In this document: positions 1 through 5,444 of the stretch, piece by piece
Numbering within the stretch: position 1 is the first letter of the stretch
Layout: the number at the start of each line of letters is the position of its first letter
DNA from: Desulfobacteraceae bacterium
GTDB lineage: Bacteria > Desulfobacterota > Desulfobacteria > Desulfobacterales > UBA11574
Assembly (NCBI GenBank): GCA_029857875.1
Contig: JAOUGB010000192.1
Coordinates: 1-5,444 of the forward strand
DNA: 5,444 nucleotides
Direction of reading: 5' to 3'
Made by a program: the position numbers and the translations under genes
The notes under the pieces: model-generated
What the model saw: the letters and a program-made list of their open reading frames with translations, nothing else
Told to the model about the DNA's origin: nothing
The model's database searches: none

Positions 1-221
1 CAAAGGGATCTAACAACTATATGATTTCCAAATGTATCCTGTTCCATCACCTGGCAGGAGACGGCATTGGATTGAAACGTGGACGTTATCAGACGGCCCA
101 TCTGATCCACACCCTGTTTATTGAAGGTTCCGCTTTGAATCCGAACCATCTTTTCTAGAAGGGCGAGCATATCCCGATGGTGTGCTTTTAAAAATGAAGT
201 TATGCGGTTATGGATCGGCAT
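1..221 (-). CDS. M20-family metallopeptidase / amidohydrolase, N-terminal fragment (runs off the window)
   Basis: Only the first 73 codons are present; the frame is still open at base 1. The start ATG shares its A with the TGA stop of the aminomutase gene upstream (TGATG arrangement), and no strong Shine-Dalgarno precedes it, so translation is probably coupled. The peptide has the typical opening of M20 enzymes of the carboxypeptidase G2/ArgE/DapE type: an amphipathic helix (about 10-27), then LLEKMVRIQSGTFNKQGVD (21-39), matching the family pattern 'LL..lV.i.Sgt.d.eGv..', then a helix and the beta strand NHIVVRS (66-72). Family members are cytosolic Zn- or Co-dependent enzymes that hydrolyse peptide or N-acyl-amino-acid bonds. 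The metal-binding His/Asp/Glu residues would lie further on and cannot be seen, so activity and substrate are unproven. Its place as third gene after a ligase and an aminomutase suggests it hydrolyses or deprotects the product of those enzymes. Confidence 0.82.
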   Translation of the reverse strand, partial: MPIHNRITSFLKAHHRDMLALLEKMVRIQSGTFNKQGVDQMGRLITSTFQSNAVSCQVMEQDTFGNHIVVRSL

Positions 222-1807
222 CAATTTTTGGCAAAGGAAAAATTTTTATTGGCGTATTCGTCGGGATCGGCATCCGGATATCTGACTTTTTCACCGCTCC
301 ACGGCTTTTTCATGACAATATCAGATCCCTCATGACCCACAACATTACTTCTGTGCAGAGGAATTTTACCGCCGGCAGTGGCGATATATCGAGGAATAGC
401 ATCACCCGAGATATTGCCGTACATGCTTTCCACGATATCTCTTCCCTTTTCTATAGGAACTCTGAAGTGGGCAAACTGGGGATTTCGATAGCTGCAGTTA
501 AAAATATAGTATGGCCGGACATAACTTTCCTGGATGGTCTCACACAGTTTCCACATTTTCACCTTGGTATCGTTGATCCCTTTTAAAAGAACGGCCTGGT
601 TCAACACAGCACTGACGCTTTTAGAGATGCGTTTGAAGGCGTTTTTAGAAATCGGTGTAATTTCCTGGGCTGTGTTAATCTGTGTGACTACCCTCACCGG
701 CTTTTTGTCATTGCTCTCTTCGAGGATTTCAAGAAGTTCGGTATCGACTCGCCATGGGGTTGTGACCGGAATTCTGGTGCCGAGGCGTTTCATCCTTATA
801 TGATCGATGTCGTCCAGTGCCTTTAAAATTTGTTTGATCATTCGATTTGGGAGAACAAATGCATCTCCGCCGGTGATGAGGACATCTCGAATGTGTGTGT
901 TATTGCGGATATAGTTCAAAGCTTCTTCGTAGGCGTTATCGGAATAAATGCGATCTTTTTTTCCGATATGGGCGATTCTCAGGCAGTGGGTGCAATACAT
1001 GGCACACATGTTGGTGGCCTTGATGGTGAGAACCCTCGGATAAAACTGATCGATCAGCCGGGCCGGTGAATGGTCTGCCGCCACCGGCGGAATTTCGACG
1101 CCGATGTTATCGACCATTTCACCGGTGGGGACCGATTGCAAAAGGACCGGATCATTCGTTCGATGGGGCTGAATCAGGCTGGCATAGTAAGGGGTCAGGC
1201 GCATGCGATAATTCTTGGTCACCCGGCTCAGTTCTTCTATAATTAGAGATGGAAGATCGATTATGTTTGAAAGCTTTTCCACAGAGTCGATGCAATGTTT
1301 TAACTGTCCGGAATAGGAGTTCCATTCGTCGTCATCTATATTCAGAATCGATTTTATACGACGGGCATTTTCCTGGATGCGGTCCCACAATTCGATGCCG
1401 CTTGGCGCTTCTGTATCCTTGTTTTTCAAATAATCGGTAACCCTCTCATTTGCCTGTTCGACAATGGGCAGGGCCCGGTTCACCCGGCCACCCACGGTCA
1501 CCCCATGCTCATCCAACTTTTGATGTTTTTCAGCAAGCAAGACAAGAGTCTCTTTTGAAATGCCAAAAGCATCCGGCGAAATATTCAGTTCTTTTTTTAT
1601 CTTTTTGAGGCGAGAAAAAAGATCAATAACAGGACCAGTCCGCTCAGCGTCTTTGGTGGACGTAAAAAGCGCGTCTATTTCTAAGGCCAGTTTTTCAGGA
1701 ACTTTCGAAGTTTCTGAAATCTTTTGATCGGCCGGGCCGAAAAGATCTTCGAAAAGTTCCCGGGTAAATTGGTCCATACTTTCTTCTGCTGAGTTCGTGT
1801 TATTCAT
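221..1807 (-). CDS. KamA-family radical SAM aminomutase (lysine 2,3-aminomutase-like), substrate probably not lysine
   Basis: A 528-residue protein of the PLP-dependent radical SAM aminomutase family, which moves an alpha-amino group to the beta carbon. Visible: the [4Fe-4S]/SAM motif CAMYCTHC (Cys268, 272, 275), Arg277 at the place of the carboxylate-binding Arg of lysine 2,3-aminomutase (LAM), ITGGD (311-315), TPYYASLI (205-212), RPYYIFNC (431-438) and the PLP lysine Lys481 in AGGKIPL. LAM-like sequence starts near residue 155, so about 140 N-terminal residues are extra. They look helical and charged and I do not recognise them. The two LAM aspartates that hold the lysine side chain (D293, D330) align with Ser439 and Thr477. 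The LAM zinc cysteines are absent: Thr414 replaces C268, and no cysteine follows Cys438. The start at 1807 is preferred because GGAGGA lies 5 nt upstream; an in-frame ATG at 1849 would lie deeper inside the ligase gene without such a site. It overlaps the ligase by 8 nt and the M20 gene by 1 nt. Confidence 0.92.
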   Translation of the reverse strand: MNNTNSAEESMDQFTRELFEDLFGPADQKISETSKVPEKLALEIDALFTSTKDAERTGPVIDLFSRLKKIKKELNISPDAFGISKETLVLLAEKHQKLDEHGVTVGGRVNRALPIVEQANERVTDYLKNKDTEAPSGIELWDRIQENARRIKSILNIDDDEWNSYSGQLKHCIDSVEKLSNIIDLPSLIIEELSRVTKNYRMRLTPYYASLIQPHRTNDPVLLQSVPTGEMVDNIGVEIPPVAADHSPARLIDQFYPRVLTIKATNMCAMYCTHCLRIAHIGKKDRIYSDNAYEEALNYIRNNTHIRDVLITGGDAFVLPNRMIKQILKALDDIDHIRMKRLGTRIPVTTPWRVDTELLEILEESNDKKPVRVVTQINTAQEITPISKNAFKRISKSVSAVLNQAVLLKGINDTKVKMWKLCETIQESYVRPYYIFNCSYRNPQFAHFRVPIEKGRDIVESMYGNISGDAIPRYIATAGGKIPLHRSNVVGHEGSDIVMKKPWSGEKVRYPDADPDEYANKNFSFAKN

Positions 1808-3203
1808 TTGAATCCTCCGAATCCAGTTTTTTGATGATGGTAAGGTCAATGGTTTTTCGACCCTGGTTTAGCCCTTGCTGAACATCGGCAGGATTGTGTC
1901 CCAGAGCAACGATTCGGGCGATAAAGGCGCCTTCTGCTACAACAAAGTCGCATCCGGCGTGTTCCAGAATAAGGAAATCTTTCTTTAATTTTCCTTCTGC
2001 GACCTTCTTGAACGCTTCGCGTTCCTGGGCGCTCTGTGGAATGTAGGCACCGGTTTGAACAGAATCGTGAATTTTGTAATTGTAAGTGCCCCAGTGCAAG
2101 TTTTTGGGGTTTGATTTCATCTCCATGGTATTTGGCGGAAACACCCCTTTGTTTACGGCGTAAAATTCGAGTTCCGGAAGCATGGGCGATCCCGGAGGAA
2201 GCGACTGTTCAAGGGTGCAGCAAAATTCCAATGTGGTTCCCTGTTTTCGGGCGTTGATTTCAAGAAAATAAATATCATCGTTGTCATCTACCAGAAAATC
2301 ACATCCGAAAATACCTCTGTATCCCTCCCTTACAAGCCATTGACCAACCACCCTGGTATATTCTTTAAGTTTTTCAATAATTTTTTTATTCAACACCGAT
2401 GGGAAATCAGAACCGGTGAACCGGTTCCCTTGTTCGATGCGCTGATCAGCAACTCCGGCAATATAAATATCCTCTTCACCGACAACAACGGCCAGCACTG
2501 TTGGATCATACTCGTGGGGAATGAATCGGCTGATTAGGTAGGGCTCGTCCAGTGCGTTGAACTTATCTTTTATATCATCAATACTATGGGCAATAATACT
2601 GTTCACACCGGCTGCACTGTATTCCCGGCACACAAAAAGTCCATCCCGCCATGATTTACTAAGTTCTTGGGCTGTTTGGATGAGCGAATCGAATCCATGG
2701 CAAATACGAAAATCTACAACAGGGAGTATATCTTTCAAATGTTGATATTGGTAGATTTTGCTGTTGATTCGTTTGGAAACATGTTTATCCGGTCCAATAA
2801 TGGATACTCCTGGAATTTCATCCAGGGTCATCTCCGGTAAGCTTTCGTACATATATATATAGACGTTTTCTTGCTGATTCAAAAGCCTTTTGACCAAGGC
2901 ACGGATCTGACGGTTTTTTGAAACACTTGCAGAAAATTCATCCGCGGAAACTCTGCAACAGACATAGGCGCCGTATTTACAGGCATAATCAGTACTCTTC
3001 GGATTGATGACAATGAGGTTGTCGTAGTTATACTGTTCAAATGCATCCGGAACTATGGCGATAAAATCGAATTTACGATTGAAAATCCGGGATAGAGCTT
3101 CTTTTAAAAAGGTGTTCAGGCTGTAATTTTTAAGCTCTCCGATGTATAAAAAATACTCTGTGTCTTCTTCCAGCTTAAAATTGGAAAAATATATGTCAGG
3201 CAT
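1800..3203 (-). CDS. ATP-grasp ligase (carboxylate-amine ligase type)
   Basis: A 467-residue protein with an ATP-grasp fold. Members activate a carboxylate as acyl phosphate and join it to an amine or other nucleophile. Residues 1-135 form a pre-ATP-grasp region that I cannot assign to a substrate class. The central part begins around GPDKHVSKRINSK (137-149), with a probable phosphate loop at REYSAAGVNS (193-202) and a probable adenine-binding strand PYLISRFIPH (221-230). The metal-binding signature is clear: GIFGCDFLVDD (297-307), then IYFLEINARKQGTT (311-324), with Asp302, Glu315 and Asn317 as likely Mg ligands. Residues 415-455 (GCDFVVAEG, ARIVALGHNPADVQ) resemble the C-terminal lid region of carboxylate-amine ligases. 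The start is supported by GGAG at 3212-3215, 8 nt upstream. First gene of the minus-strand operon; its stop lies inside the aminomutase start region. No signal peptide or membrane segment, so cytosolic. The ligated substrates are unknown; a beta-amino acid made by the next enzyme is an inference from context. Confidence 0.88.
   Translation of the reverse strand: MPDIYFSNFKLEEDTEYFLYIGELKNYSLNTFLKEALSRIFNRKFDFIAIVPDAFEQYNYDNLIVINPKSTDYACKYGAYVCCRVSADEFSASVSKNRQIRALVKRLLNQQENVYIYMYESLPEMTLDEIPGVSIIGPDKHVSKRINSKIYQYQHLKDILPVVDFRICHGFDSLIQTAQELSKSWRDGLFVCREYSAAGVNSIIAHSIDDIKDKFNALDEPYLISRFIPHEYDPTVLAVVVGEEDIYIAGVADQRIEQGNRFTGSDFPSVLNKKIIEKLKEYTRVVGQWLVREGYRGIFGCDFLVDDNDDIYFLEINARKQGTTLEFCCTLEQSLPPGSPMLPELEFYAVNKGVFPPNTMEMKSNPKNLHWGTYNYKIHDSVQTGAYIPQSAQEREAFKKVAEGKLKKDFLILEHAGCDFVVAEGAFIARIVALGHNPADVQQGLNQGRKTIDLTIIKKLDSEDSNE
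1813..1818 (-). promoter_or_regulatory. Ribosome binding site deciding the aminomutase start
   Basis: Reads GGAGGA on the minus strand, 5 nt before the ATG at 1807 and inside the last codons of the ATP-grasp gene. It favours this ATG over the in-frame one at 1849, and allows reinitiation by ribosomes ending at the ligase stop (1800-1802). Confidence 0.8.
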
Positions 3204-3284
3204 TGTGGATACTCCGGTTCATTTTCCAGAGTGGTATTAAAAACCTAATGATTCATCAAAAGTTCGCTCGCAGTAACAACAGAA

Positions 3285-3313
3285 ATTATAATTTGCAACC
3301 TATTTTTATTTAA
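3285..3313 (-). promoter_or_regulatory. Candidate promoter for the ligase-aminomutase-M20 operon
   Basis: On the minus strand TTAAAT (3308-3313) and a perfect TATAAT (3285-3290) are separated by 17 nt, fitting a sigma70-type promoter with a weak -35. Transcription would start near 3278, giving a leader of about 75 nt before the ATG at 3203. The region is very AT-rich and the -10 lies in a perfect 12-nt palindrome (3283-3294), so chance matches are likely. Confidence 0.4.
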
Positions 3314-3321
3314 ATTATAAA
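3293..3321 (+). promoter_or_regulatory. Candidate sigma70-like promoter for the DUF523 gene
   Basis: TTGCAA (3293-3298) and TATAAA (3316-3321) have the ideal 17-nt spacing, with 4/6 and 5/6 matches to the consensus boxes. Transcription would begin near 3328, leaving a leader of about 39 nt before the start at 3367. It overlaps the candidate leftward promoter, so the two transcription units may compete or share control. Confidence 0.5.
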
Positions 3322-3366
3322 AAAATGAGGGCGTCAAATAAAAACTTTTTTTATAGAAAACCATAA

Positions 3367-3864
3367 ATGAAAATGGAAAAAATGCTGGTCAGTGCCTGTC
3401 TGGTGGGAGAACGTGTGCGTTATAATGGTGTTGTTAAAAACTTTGAAAGTCATGTTTTGGAGTACTGGAATCGGCGAGGATGGGTTGTCGCCATTTGTCC
3501 TGAAGTTGCCGGCGGACTTCCTGTGCCCAGGCCCAGTTCGGAGATCTCCGGAAGTGATGGATATCAGGCCTTGAACGGCAATAAGAAGGTCATAAATATC
3601 AAAGGTCAGGATGTTACAAAATATTTTTTAGATGGTGCCCAAAAAGCACTTGAACTTGCCAGTTTATTGGGAATCAGGCTTGCTATTCTTAAAGAAGGGA
3701 GTCCGTCATGCGGGAGCAATTATATTTATGACGGAAGTTTTTCCGGGATAAAAAAACCGGGAAAAGGGATTACTGCAGCCCTTTTGGAAGAGAACGGTAT
3801 TCGTGTCTTCAGCGAACGGGAAATCCTCGAAGCAGAGAACTATTTAAAAACACATATAATTTGA
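3367..3864 (+). CDS. DUF523 family protein
   Basis: A 165-residue protein, about the normal size for DUF523, a widespread bacterial family without an established function. All hallmark motifs are present: VSACLVG (8-14), RYNG (18-21), CPEVAGGLPVPRP (44-56) and LKEGSPSCG (108-116), leaving three conserved cysteines (11, 44, 115) in a small cytosolic protein, which might bind metal or be catalytic (inference). The start is uncertain by a few codons: ATGs lie at 3367, 3373 and 3382, none with a strong Shine-Dalgarno. GGAAAA just before 3382 is purine-rich but too close to the ATG. The first ATG is kept because family members usually have a few residues before the VSACL motif. It is divergent from the ligase operon and followed by a 388-bp non-coding gap, so it is probably transcribed alone. 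No functional link to its neighbours is evident. Confidence 0.92.
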   Translation: MKMEKMLVSACLVGERVRYNGVVKNFESHVLEYWNRRGWVVAICPEVAGGLPVPRPSSEISGSDGYQALNGNKKVINIKGQDVTKYFLDGAQKALELASLLGIRLAILKEGSPSCGSNYIYDGSFSGIKKPGKGITAALLEENGIRVFSEREILEAENYLKTHII

Positions 3865-3902
3865 GGGGCGTATTCAAAAGAGTTGTTTGCCTTAAAAGGA
3901 TT

Positions 3903-3931
3903 CAAGGAGTCGAGGGGTCAAGGGTTCAAGT
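3903..3931. repeat. Degenerate 8-bp tandem repeat
   Basis: Four successive units beginning CAAGG, CGAGG, CAAGG and CAAGT, spaced exactly 8 bp apart (3903, 3911, 3919, 3927), with consensus CRAGGRKT. The last unit is incomplete. Its role is unknown; it could be a small slippage-derived intergenic repeat. Confidence 0.6.
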
Positions 3932-3974
3932 GAAATGCAAGAAGACGACCTAACAAGATGGATGATCCTTTTTG

Positions 3975-3991
3975 ATAACTTTTAAAGTTAT
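3975..3991. repeat. 17-bp perfect palindrome with one central base
   Basis: Arms ATAACTTT and AAAGTTAT flank one T. The symmetry and size would suit a dimeric DNA-binding protein, but it lies about 260 bp before the next gene start and is AT-rich, so this may be chance. Confidence 0.45.
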
Positions 3992-4000
3992 TGAAACCAA

Positions 4001-4010
4001 TTAACGTTAA
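4001..4010. repeat. 10-bp perfect palindrome TTAACGTTAA
   Basis: Perfectly self-complementary and located just 4 bp before the left end of the inverted-repeat element. Short enough to occur by chance; noted because of its neighbours. Confidence 0.35.
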
Positions 4011-4014
4011 AAGA

Positions 4015-4212
4015 GCCTCAGGTATGATTAAATTTTTGCTGGAAGCTGTTTGAGTGGATTAGGGATCGTTGTGAAAAAACCCTCCTCGATTCGAGGTTAT
4101 GCGAAAATATTGTCTTAAACCGATAACCCTTATCAAAAAAACAAGACCGGTTTTTTCATTACGAGCCCTTATCCATGAGTTCTTTCAGAACAAATTTAAT
4201 CATACCTGAGGC
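4015..4212. repeat. 198-bp imperfect palindrome with perfect 21-nt terminal inverted repeats (MITE-like)
   Basis: The left end (4015-4035, starting GCCTCAGGTATG) is the exact reverse complement of the right end (4192-4212, ending CATACCTGAGGC). Complementarity continues inwards with mismatches and a 3-nt gap as far as TGAAAAAACC (4072-4081) against GGTTTTTTCA (4149-4158). By hand count about 50 of 64 arm positions pair. The central 67 bases hold small hairpins: CCTCGA-T-TCGAGG (4084-4096) and GATAA-CCC-TTATC (4122-4134), with GGTTAT (4095-4100) also able to pair with ATAACC (4123-4128). It has no coding capacity. Both flanks show only the dinucleotide GA (4013-4014 and 4213-4214), so a target duplication is at best 2 bp. 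Most likely a non-autonomous mobile or palindromic intergenic element; a structured leader or bidirectional terminator is the alternative. Confidence 0.75.
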
Positions 4213-4243
4213 GAGTCCTTGTGGAGCAAAGCGGGGATAACTT

Positions 4244-4247
4244 GAGG
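4244..4247 (+). promoter_or_regulatory. Ribosome binding site for the iron-sulfur protein gene
   Basis: GAGG lies 5 nt before the ATG at 4253. An in-frame TAA at 4238-4240 excludes any longer reading frame, so this site fixes the start. Confidence 0.65.
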
Positions 4248-4252
4248 CGATT

Positions 4253-5444
4253 ATGGCGCATCACACCGTAAAATCCGGTTATGTGGAGCTTGTGGATCGG
4301 TTGAACCGGTTTCCCCAGGGGGCGCCCCCTTCAGAACTTTTATACAAAATTCTGGAGATGCTCTATAGTGAAAAAGAAGCGAAACTGGTGTCGTTGCTCC
4401 CCATAAGGCCCTTTACCGCCGAAAAAGCCGGCCGGGTGTGGGGGAAGGATCCGAGCACCAGCCAAAAAATTTTGGACGAACTATGCAGCCGGGCAATTTT
4501 GATGGATATGGAAGAAAACGGTCGCAGGGTATACTGTCTTCCACCACCTATGGCCGGATTTTTTGAATTTTCCCTGATGCGGATCAGGAACGACATTGAC
4601 CAGAAGGTACTGAGCGAGCTATTTTATCAGTATCTCAATGTTGAACAAGATTTTATCAAGGACTTGTTTCTAAAAGGAGAAACCAAACTGGGACGCGTTT
4701 TTGTCCATGAGCCTGTCCTTTCAAAAAAGAATGAATTGCACGTGCTCGATTATGAGCGGGCCACCAAGGTGATTCAAACCGCTTCGTCCATCGGTATCAG
4801 CATCTGTTACTGCCGCCATAAAATGTCGCATGTGGGGCGGGACTGTGATGCACCCAAGGAGATCTGCATGACTTTCAATATGACGGCAGCGTCTCTGATC
4901 AAGCACGGTTTTGCCAAAAAAGTCGAGGCGCCGGAATGTCTGGAACTGTTAAGTAAAGCCTATGAACACAATCTGGTCCAGTTCGGAGACAATGTCCGGG
5001 AAGGTGTCAATTTTATCTGCAACTGTTGTGGTTGCTGCTGTGAGGCGATGCTTGCCGCCCGTAAATTTGCCATTTTTCATCCGGTTCATACCACCAATTT
5101 TATTCCGCACATTCAGGAGGCCGCCTGCACGGGATGCCGAAAGTGTGTGACCGTGTGTCCGGTAGAGGCCATGATGTTGGTTTCTGCCGGCGATCCACAC
5201 CACCCCAAAAAGAAAAAGGCCAGCCTGAATGCAGATATCTGCCTGGGATGCGGTGTTTGTGCAAGGGTCTGTCCGGAAGACTGCATTTCACTGCGATCAA
5301 GGAAAAAACGGGTGGTTACGCCTTTAAACACGGCCCACAGGGTCGTGTTAATGGCCATTGAACAGGGCAAGCTTCAACATTTAATTTTTGACAATCAGAT
5401 ATCAAAAAGCCACCGGGCCATGGCCACTGTTTTAGGCGTCATCC
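4253..5444 (+). CDS. Multi-cluster [4Fe-4S] iron-sulfur protein with N-terminal winged-helix-like region (3' end outside window)
   Basis: The frame is open from the ATG to the window edge (397 codons) without a stop. Residues 1-110 resemble a winged-helix fold: a conserved-looking helical stretch, then AEKAGRVWGKDPSTSQKILD (56-75), a helix-turn-helix-like segment, followed by a hairpin-like strand ENGRRVYCLPP. This call is tentative. A first cysteine group, Cys185, 187, 198 and 205 (CYCRHKMSHVGRDC then KEIC), is followed by the run CNCCGCCC (256-263). Two canonical CxxCxxCxxxCP motifs then bind two [4Fe-4S] clusters: Cys292/295/298/302 and Cys330/333/336/340. No signal peptide or membrane segment is seen, so it is probably cytosolic. 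I associate this architecture with anaerobes, especially sulfate reducers, as a 4Fe-4S dicluster protein of unknown role; electron transfer or redox sensing is inferred. The extra cysteine groups could carry further clusters or a metal. It begins 40 bp after the inverted-repeat element. Confidence 0.85.
   Translation, partial: MAHHTVKSGYVELVDRLNRFPQGAPPSELLYKILEMLYSEKEAKLVSLLPIRPFTAEKAGRVWGKDPSTSQKILDELCSRAILMDMEENGRRVYCLPPPMAGFFEFSLMRIRNDIDQKVLSELFYQYLNVEQDFIKDLFLKGETKLGRVFVHEPVLSKKNELHVLDYERATKVIQTASSIGISICYCRHKMSHVGRDCDAPKEICMTFNMTAASLIKHGFAKKVEAPECLELLSKAYEHNLVQFGDNVREGVNFICNCCGCCCEAMLAARKFAIFHPVHTTNFIPHIQEAACTGCRKCVTVCPVEAMMLVSAGDPHHPKKKKASLNADICLGCGVCARVCPEDCISLRSRKKRVVTPLNTAHRVVLMAIEQGKLQHLIFDNQISKSHRAMATVLGVI

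Larger units (their letters stand above)
3865..4252. other. 388-bp non-coding gap rich in repeats
   Basis: No convincing reading frame on either strand. It contains degenerate 8-bp tandem repeats (3903-3931), two short palindromes (3975-3991 and 4001-4010) and a 198-bp inverted-repeat element (4015-4212). No strong terminator directly follows the DUF523 gene; GGAT-G-ATCC plus five T (3960-3973) is only a 4-bp stem. No clear promoter for the gene at 4253 was identified. Confidence 0.75.

Noticed and set aside
182..586. Plus-strand open frame opposite the aminomutase gene
   Set aside because: It is antisense to a well-supported gene, has no recognisable motifs and no ribosome binding site. The same holds for other plus-strand frames at 534-803, 830-1069, 1249-1440, 2036-2257, 2340-2537 and 2557-2745.
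221..1807. Naming the gene kamA/ablA (lysine 2,3-aminomutase)
   Set aside because: Both aspartates that bind the lysine side chain are replaced, the zinc site is missing and no beta-lysine acetyltransferase is adjacent, so the specific symbol is not supported.
1808..1849. Longer aminomutase start at 1849 (adds 14 residues)
   Set aside because: The extra codons lie within the ligase reading frame and no good ribosome binding site precedes them, while the ATG at 1807 has GGAGGA at ideal spacing.
3314..3337. Minus-strand TTGACG with a downstream TATAAT as a strong promoter
   Set aside because: The boxes match consensus well but are only 12 nt apart, too close for a normal sigma70 promoter.
3960..3973. 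Rho-independent terminator after the DUF523 gene
   Set aside because: GGAT-G-ATCC followed by five T has a stem of only 4 bp and lies about 100 bp after the stop, so it is too weak to call.
4001..4240. Integron attC site in the repeat-rich gap
   Set aside because: There is a long imperfect palindrome, but no proper GTTRRRY / RYYYAAC core pair at its ends and no cassette-like layout.
4363..5370. Several minus-strand and one plus-strand short frames inside the iron-sulfur gene region
   Set aside because: They overlap a frame with clear [4Fe-4S] motifs in another register, show low-complexity or motif-free translations, and overlap each other.

Overview
The window looks like chromosomal DNA from an anaerobic bacterium, most likely a sulfate reducer or relative in the Desulfobacterota (Desulfobacterales-type). 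This is inferred from gene content: a radical-SAM aminomutase, a cysteine-rich double-[4Fe-4S] protein of a type I associate with that group, and a DUF523 protein, in DNA of moderate G+C with AT-rich intergenic regions. No rRNA, tRNA, CRISPR array or transposase gene was found.

Left part, minus strand, 1-3203: three tightly packed genes read leftwards. First is an ATP-grasp ligase (1800-3203). Second is a KamA/lysine-2,3-aminomutase-family radical SAM enzyme (221-1807), whose start overlaps the ligase stop by 8 nt. Third is an M20-family metallopeptidase/deacylase, of which only the first 73 codons are inside the window (start at 221, TGATG overlap with the KamA stop). The overlaps imply one translationally coupled operon. 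A ligase, an aminomutase and an amidohydrolase together suggest a small pathway that makes, protects or releases a beta-amino acid or a beta-amino-acid-containing peptide. The KamA protein keeps the catalytic iron-sulfur, PLP and carboxylate-binding residues but lacks the two aspartates that bind the lysine side chain, so lysine is probably not the substrate. This operon is the most interesting item here.

Middle, 3204-3366: a 163-bp AT-rich divergent intergenic region with a good sigma70-like promoter to the right and a weaker overlapping candidate to the left. To the right lies a DUF523 gene (3367-3864), a conserved family of unknown function, apparently monocistronic.

Right part, 3865-5444: a 388-bp non-coding gap holds degenerate 8-bp tandem repeats, two short palindromes and a 198-bp MITE-like imperfect inverted repeat with perfect 21-nt ends. 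It is followed by the 5' part (397 codons) of a large plus-strand gene. That gene encodes a protein with an N-terminal region that may be a winged helix, two extra cysteine clusters and two classic [4Fe-4S] motifs; it continues past the window edge.
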